Assembly: GCA_900552985.1 (NCBI GenBank)
Contig: USBP01000001.1
Span: 1-25,221 of the forward strand
Direction of reading: 5' to 3'
From: an uncultured Oscillospiraceae bacterium
GTDB taxonomy: Bacteria; Bacillota; Clostridia; Oscillospirales; Acutalibacteraceae
DNA: 25,221 bases
Position 1 is the first letter of the stretch. Every line of letters begins with the position of its first letter. The notes beneath the pieces are model-generated. The model worked only from the letters and a program-made list of their open reading frames with translations. It had not been told where the DNA came from and did not search any database. The translations under genes were made by a program, and so were the position numbers. This document shows positions 22,587 through 25,221 of this stretch, piece by piece.

Positions 22587-23600
22587 ATGCAGGAGAAAGA
22601 GACAGCCCCCTATGAACAAGCGATTTCTATTTTATGTCCACGTCTGCGGGGTGTTTTAGAGCAGATTCCGGAGCAGGTCAAAGCGCAAGTACAGGAGATC
22701 CGGCTGAGAAGCTGTCAACCCATTTTGTTAATTGGATTAAATGGGACGTGCTTTGTCACACAGGGCGGGCGGGTGAGCTATATTCTCTCGACGGCTTCTG
22801 TACGGGCCAGCCAGGAAGAGGTTACGGAATGTTTTCAGGCAATTTGCGGCTACTCCATACATAGCTGTCAGGATAGCATCTGCAACGGTTATGTTACGCT
22901 GCCGGGAGGACACCGGGCGGGGCTCTGCGGCACAGCGGTATGTGAAAACGGTCGAACGAAAGCGGTGCATGACATTGCCTCCATCAATCTGCGCATTGCA
23001 CGCCAAGTGCTCGGCGCAGCCGATCCTCTGGTTGCAAGGCTTTTTCAAAAGGAGCTTCCCAGTCTCCTTCTCGCAGGGGGGCCGGGCAGTGGCAAAACGA
23101 CCCTGCTGCGGGATCTGGCACGCCAGCTCTCCATTGGCAACGGCTGTGAAACTCACCGTGTCGCGGTGGTGGATGAACGAGAGGAGATCGCGGCTGTATA
23201 CGAGGGAATTGCGCAGAATGATCTGGGGTATAACTGCGATATTTTAAACGGCTATCCGAAAGGAGAAGCCATTCTCAACGCCCTGCGCAGCTTGTCGCCA
23301 GAGATAATCATTTGCGACGAGGTAGGAAATCTGGAGGAAATACAGGCCATTGAAGCAGGCGTTAACGCAGGGGTCAAATTTATTGCGAGCATTCATGCGG
23401 CGTCTGTACAGGAGCTGCTGCGCCGCCCGCAGGCAAAGCGTTTGTTGGAGACCGGCGCATTTGATCATATCGTCCTGCTGTCCGGAAGCGGGGCGCCGGG
23501 TCGAATTGCGCAAGTCTACAAGGCAGAGGAGATCACGGATGAAATATGTGGGGATGTGCTGCGTTCTTGCCGCTTGCATTTGGATGGGCCAATATTATAG
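22587..23600 (+). CDS. spoIIIAA: Stage III sporulation protein AA (ATPase)
   Basis: A 337-residue cytoplasmic ATPase of the SpoIIIAA family, related to type II/IV secretion ATPases. It powers the SpoIIIA-SpoIIQ channel that links mother cell and forespore during engulfment. The N-terminal region has EIRLRSCQPILL and the typical CGYSIHSCQDSICNGYVTLP (residues 87-106). Walker A is GGPGSGKTT (164-172), Walker B is EIIICDEVG, and VDEREEI is present between them. GCAGGA lies 7 nt before the ATG. Its end overlaps spoIIIAB by 62 nt, more than usual. Expression is probably by sigma-E in the mother cell. Confidence 0.95.
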   Translation: MQEKETAPYEQAISILCPRLRGVLEQIPEQVKAQVQEIRLRSCQPILLIGLNGTCFVTQGGRVSYILSTASVRASQEEVTECFQAICGYSIHSCQDSICNGYVTLPGGHRAGLCGTAVCENGRTKAVHDIASINLRIARQVLGAADPLVARLFQKELPSLLLAGGPGSGKTTLLRDLARQLSIGNGCETHRVAVVDEREEIAAVYEGIAQNDLGYNCDILNGYPKGEAILNALRSLSPEIIICDEVGNLEEIQAIEAGVNAGVKFIASIHAASVQELLRRPQAKRLLETGAFDHIVLLSGSGAPGRIAQVYKAEEITDEICGDVLRSCRLHLDGPIL

Positions 23601-24048
23601 CGCAGGGGCAGCTAGAAGAATCCGTGCGCTGGAGCAGATTCTGCTGTTGCTCGGCCTGATAAACAGCGAACTGGCCTACTGCCGCACGCCTGTACGCGAG
23701 CTGATGCGGCATATTATGAGGCATGGCGAGCTGTCCGAACTGCCTTTTTTACAGCTATGCGGACGAATGTGTGAGCAGGGCGTCGCTTTTCCAAGTGCAT
23801 GGAGCCGTGCGCTAAAAAGGCAGTGTGCGGAGAGAACGCTGCGCCGGGAGGATATCTCATTGCTTCAGGCATTTGGTACGCAATTAGGCACAACGGATTT
23901 AGAGGGACAGCTCAGCCTTTGCGGGCTATATGCCCGCCTATTTGAAGAGAGGCTTTCACAGGCGCGGGAATGGAAAAACAAATACGCAAAGTTATATACG
24001 AGCCTTGGCGTATTGGGAGGGCTGCTGATATGGATTCTTTTTCTGTAA
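23539..24048 (+). CDS. spoIIIAB: Stage III sporulation protein AB
   Basis: A 169-residue protein, the usual SpoIIIAB length, with an N-terminal hydrophobic segment (about residues 3-22) and a C-terminal one (LGVLGGLLIWILFL) around a helical domain related to GspF. Family landmarks are RRIRALEQILLLLGLINSEL (residues 26-45) and LQAFGTQLGTTDLEGQLSLC. It is a mother-cell membrane component of the SpoIIIA complex. GAGGAG (23526-23531) lies 7 nt before ATG 23539, inside the end of spoIIIAA. Confidence 0.92.
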   Translation: MKYVGMCCVLAACIWMGQYYSAGAARRIRALEQILLLLGLINSELAYCRTPVRELMRHIMRHGELSELPFLQLCGRMCEQGVAFPSAWSRALKRQCAERTLRREDISLLQAFGTQLGTTDLEGQLSLCGLYARLFEERLSQAREWKNKYAKLYTSLGVLGGLLIWILFL

Positions 24049-24096
24049 ACTGGGACACTGGCGCCCCCATTTCAGTGAAAGGAAGGGCAATCACCT

Positions 24097-24291
24097 ATGG
24101 ACGTAAATTTTATTTTTAAAATTGCGGCAATCGGCATTATTGTCGCTGTGCTCAACCAGCTGCTCTCCCGCTCCGGACGAGAGGAATACGCCATGATTAC
24201 AACACTTGCAGGATTGGTAGTCGTTCTGATGATGATCGTTCCACAGATCGGAAATTTGTTTAGCTATATCAAATCAATTTTTGGGTTGTAA
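24097..24291 (+). CDS. spoIIIAC: Stage III sporulation protein AC
   Basis: A 64-residue, almost wholly hydrophobic protein with two membrane helices, matching SpoIIIAC in size and pattern (FKIAAIGIIVAVLNQLLSRS and a second helix ending PQIGNLFSYIKSIFGL). It is one of the small membrane subunits of the SpoIIIA complex. An AAAGGAAGG sequence precedes the ATG by about 10 nt. Order AA-AB-AC-AD is the standard one. Confidence 0.93.
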   Translation: MDVNFIFKIAAIGIIVAVLNQLLSRSGREEYAMITTLAGLVVVLMMIVPQIGNLFSYIKSIFGL

Positions 24292-24293
24292 AA

Positions 24294-24506
24294 ATGATGG
24301 GGATCATTCAAATTGTCGCTATTGCGATGATCTGCGCATTGTTGTGCGCTGTTTTAAAGCAGTATAAACCGGAATATGCGTCTGTCGTCCAGATTGCCGC
24401 CTGTATTTTGATTTTATTGCTCGCAGCCTCCTCCATCAGTGAGCTGATCGGGGCACGCAAGATGCGGAGTATTTGCCAAATCAGACATACAGCCTCTGAT
24501 CAATGA
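24294..24506 (+). CDS. spoIIIAD: Stage III sporulation protein AD, N-terminal part only (broken)
   Basis: The first 53 residues match the start of SpoIIIAD: a helix, LKQYKPEYASVVQIAACILI and a second helix ending SSISELIG. A full protein has about 128 residues. From about 24452 the reading continues into 17 unrelated residues and stops at 24506. From that same point another frame reads as the middle of a dehydratase activator. The gene therefore ends at a sequence junction, and spoIIIAE to AH are absent. No strong ribosome site is seen, so translation probably couples to spoIIIAC, 2 nt upstream. Confidence 0.85.
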   Translation: MMGIIQIVAIAMICALLCAVLKQYKPEYASVVQIAACILILLLAASSISELIGARKMRSICQIRHTASDQ

Positions 24507-25221
24507 AGGGGCTTCCAAGGAGGATCTGGCCGCTTCCATCTTCCAGGCCGTCGTTAATCAGACGATCAGCGGACTTGCCTGTGGCAAGCCAATCCGGGGA
24601 CACGTAGCGTTTCTTGGAGGGCCGCTTCATTTCCTGTCTGAACTTAAGGAGTCCTTCGTACGTACGCTTAAGTTGGATGACGAGCACGCCATCGTGCCTG
24701 TCAACTCGCATCTGTTTGCGGCGATCGGATCTGCTATGAACTCGAAAAAGGATCTGGATGTCTCTCTCCAGGAGATGCAGAACCGGCTGGAAGGCAAGAT
24801 CAAGATGGAGTTCGAGGTAGACCGCATGGAGCCCCTATTCTCCCGCGAGGCGGATTATAAGGAATTTGCCGAGCGCCACGCGAAGCATCAGGTTCCGGTT
24901 AAGGATCTGGACACCTATACAGGCAAGGCCTTCCTTGGGATTGATGCCGGCTCCACCACCACCAAGGCCGCCCTGGTAGGCGAGGACGGCACCTTGCTGT
25001 ATTCCTTCTACCACAATAACGAGGGAGACCCGCTGGGCACGACCATCCACGCGATCAAAGACATTTACAGCAAACTGCCCGAGGGCGTCGAGATCGTCCA
25101 CTCCTGCTCTACCGGATACGGCGAGGCTCTGATCAAGGCCGCCCTCCTGCTGGATGAAGGGGAGGTAGAGACGGTATCCCATTACTATGCCGCCTCCTTT
25201 TTCGAGCCGGAGGTGTTTTCC
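24448..25221 (+). CDS. 2-hydroxyacyl-CoA dehydratase activator-type protein (BcrAD/BadFG, ASKHA), internal fragment
   Basis: A 258-codon open frame without start or stop in the window. It begins with HARCGVFAKSDIQPLINEGA, an iron-sulfur-linked motif of the activase family, and ends a first ASKHA domain with GHVAFLGGPLHFL and VNSHLFAAIGSAM. A second ASKHA domain starts at AFLGIDAGSTTTKAALVGED. This two-domain order matches the long (about 1,400-residue) activator-related proteins that couple ATP hydrolysis to electron transfer. The first several hundred residues are missing. Its lysine codons are mostly AAG (about 13 of 17), while spoIIIAB to AD use mostly AAA, so it looks foreign to the sequence before it. 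Confidence 0.85.

Noticed and set aside
24447..24452. Idea that spoIIIAD and the activator form a natural fusion protein
   Set aside because: The two reading frames differ, both genes are cut internally and the codon use changes, so an assembly or rearrangement junction is more likely than a functional fusion.

Overview
The window looks like a chromosomal stretch from a spore-forming, moderately GC-rich Firmicute of class Clostridia, probably a gut Oscillospirales/Ruminococcaceae-type organism. The reasons are the start of a spoIIIA operon, strong AGGAGG-type ribosome binding sites, TTGnnn-17-TATAAT promoters, a conserved mltG-U32 neighbourhood and gene families typical of clostridia. The taxon is an inference. 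No tRNA, rRNA, CRISPR array or intact mobile element was found.

Layout. (1) 1-7850: a small cupin gene with its own promoter, then a tightly packed + strand run from one sigma-A promoter: thymidylate kinase family, DUF2156, GNAT, DJ-1/PfpI, 5-formyl-THF cyclo-ligase, MltG, U32 (TrhP-like) and an acyltransferase, ending at a strong terminator. (2) 7872-9546: a metallophosphatase with a C-terminal stalk-like domain. (3) 9530-9930: a gap that hides an unlisted 50-codon minus-strand ORF with a signal peptide, plus several hairpins. (4) 9930-13006: acyltransferase-3 and MATE exporter genes (minus), divergent from an Lrp/AsnC regulator (plus), with a perfect 8-bp dyad over the MATE promoter.

(5) 13040-18733 is the most interesting part. 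An archaeal-type (type II) glyceraldehyde-3-phosphate dehydrogenase overlaps an archaeal-type phosphoglycerate kinase, behind a promoter with a LacI/CcpA-like operator. After a terminator come a LarA-family nickel-dependent 2-hydroxyacid racemase/epimerase, a sugar-phosphate isomerase/epimerase-type TIM barrel and a Gfo/Idh/MocA dehydrogenase. Together they suggest a sugar or sugar-acid catabolic module with its own substrate-level phosphorylation step. The kinase appears to lack one arginine of the usual substrate patch, so its substrate may not be 3-phosphoglycerate.

(6) 18823-22436: secG, an intergenic segment with its own promoter and terminator that may encode a small RNA, an LCP-family cell-wall ligase (minus), and a divergent GT-C-like membrane protein gene that appears frameshifted. 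(7) 22493-24452: a possible sigma-E promoter and spoIIIAA, AB, AC and the first half of AD. (8) 24448-25221: the sequence switches abruptly, inside spoIIIAD, to the middle of a large 2-hydroxyacyl-CoA dehydratase activator-type protein with different lysine codon use. This is most simply an assembly chimera, though a real rearrangement is not excluded.
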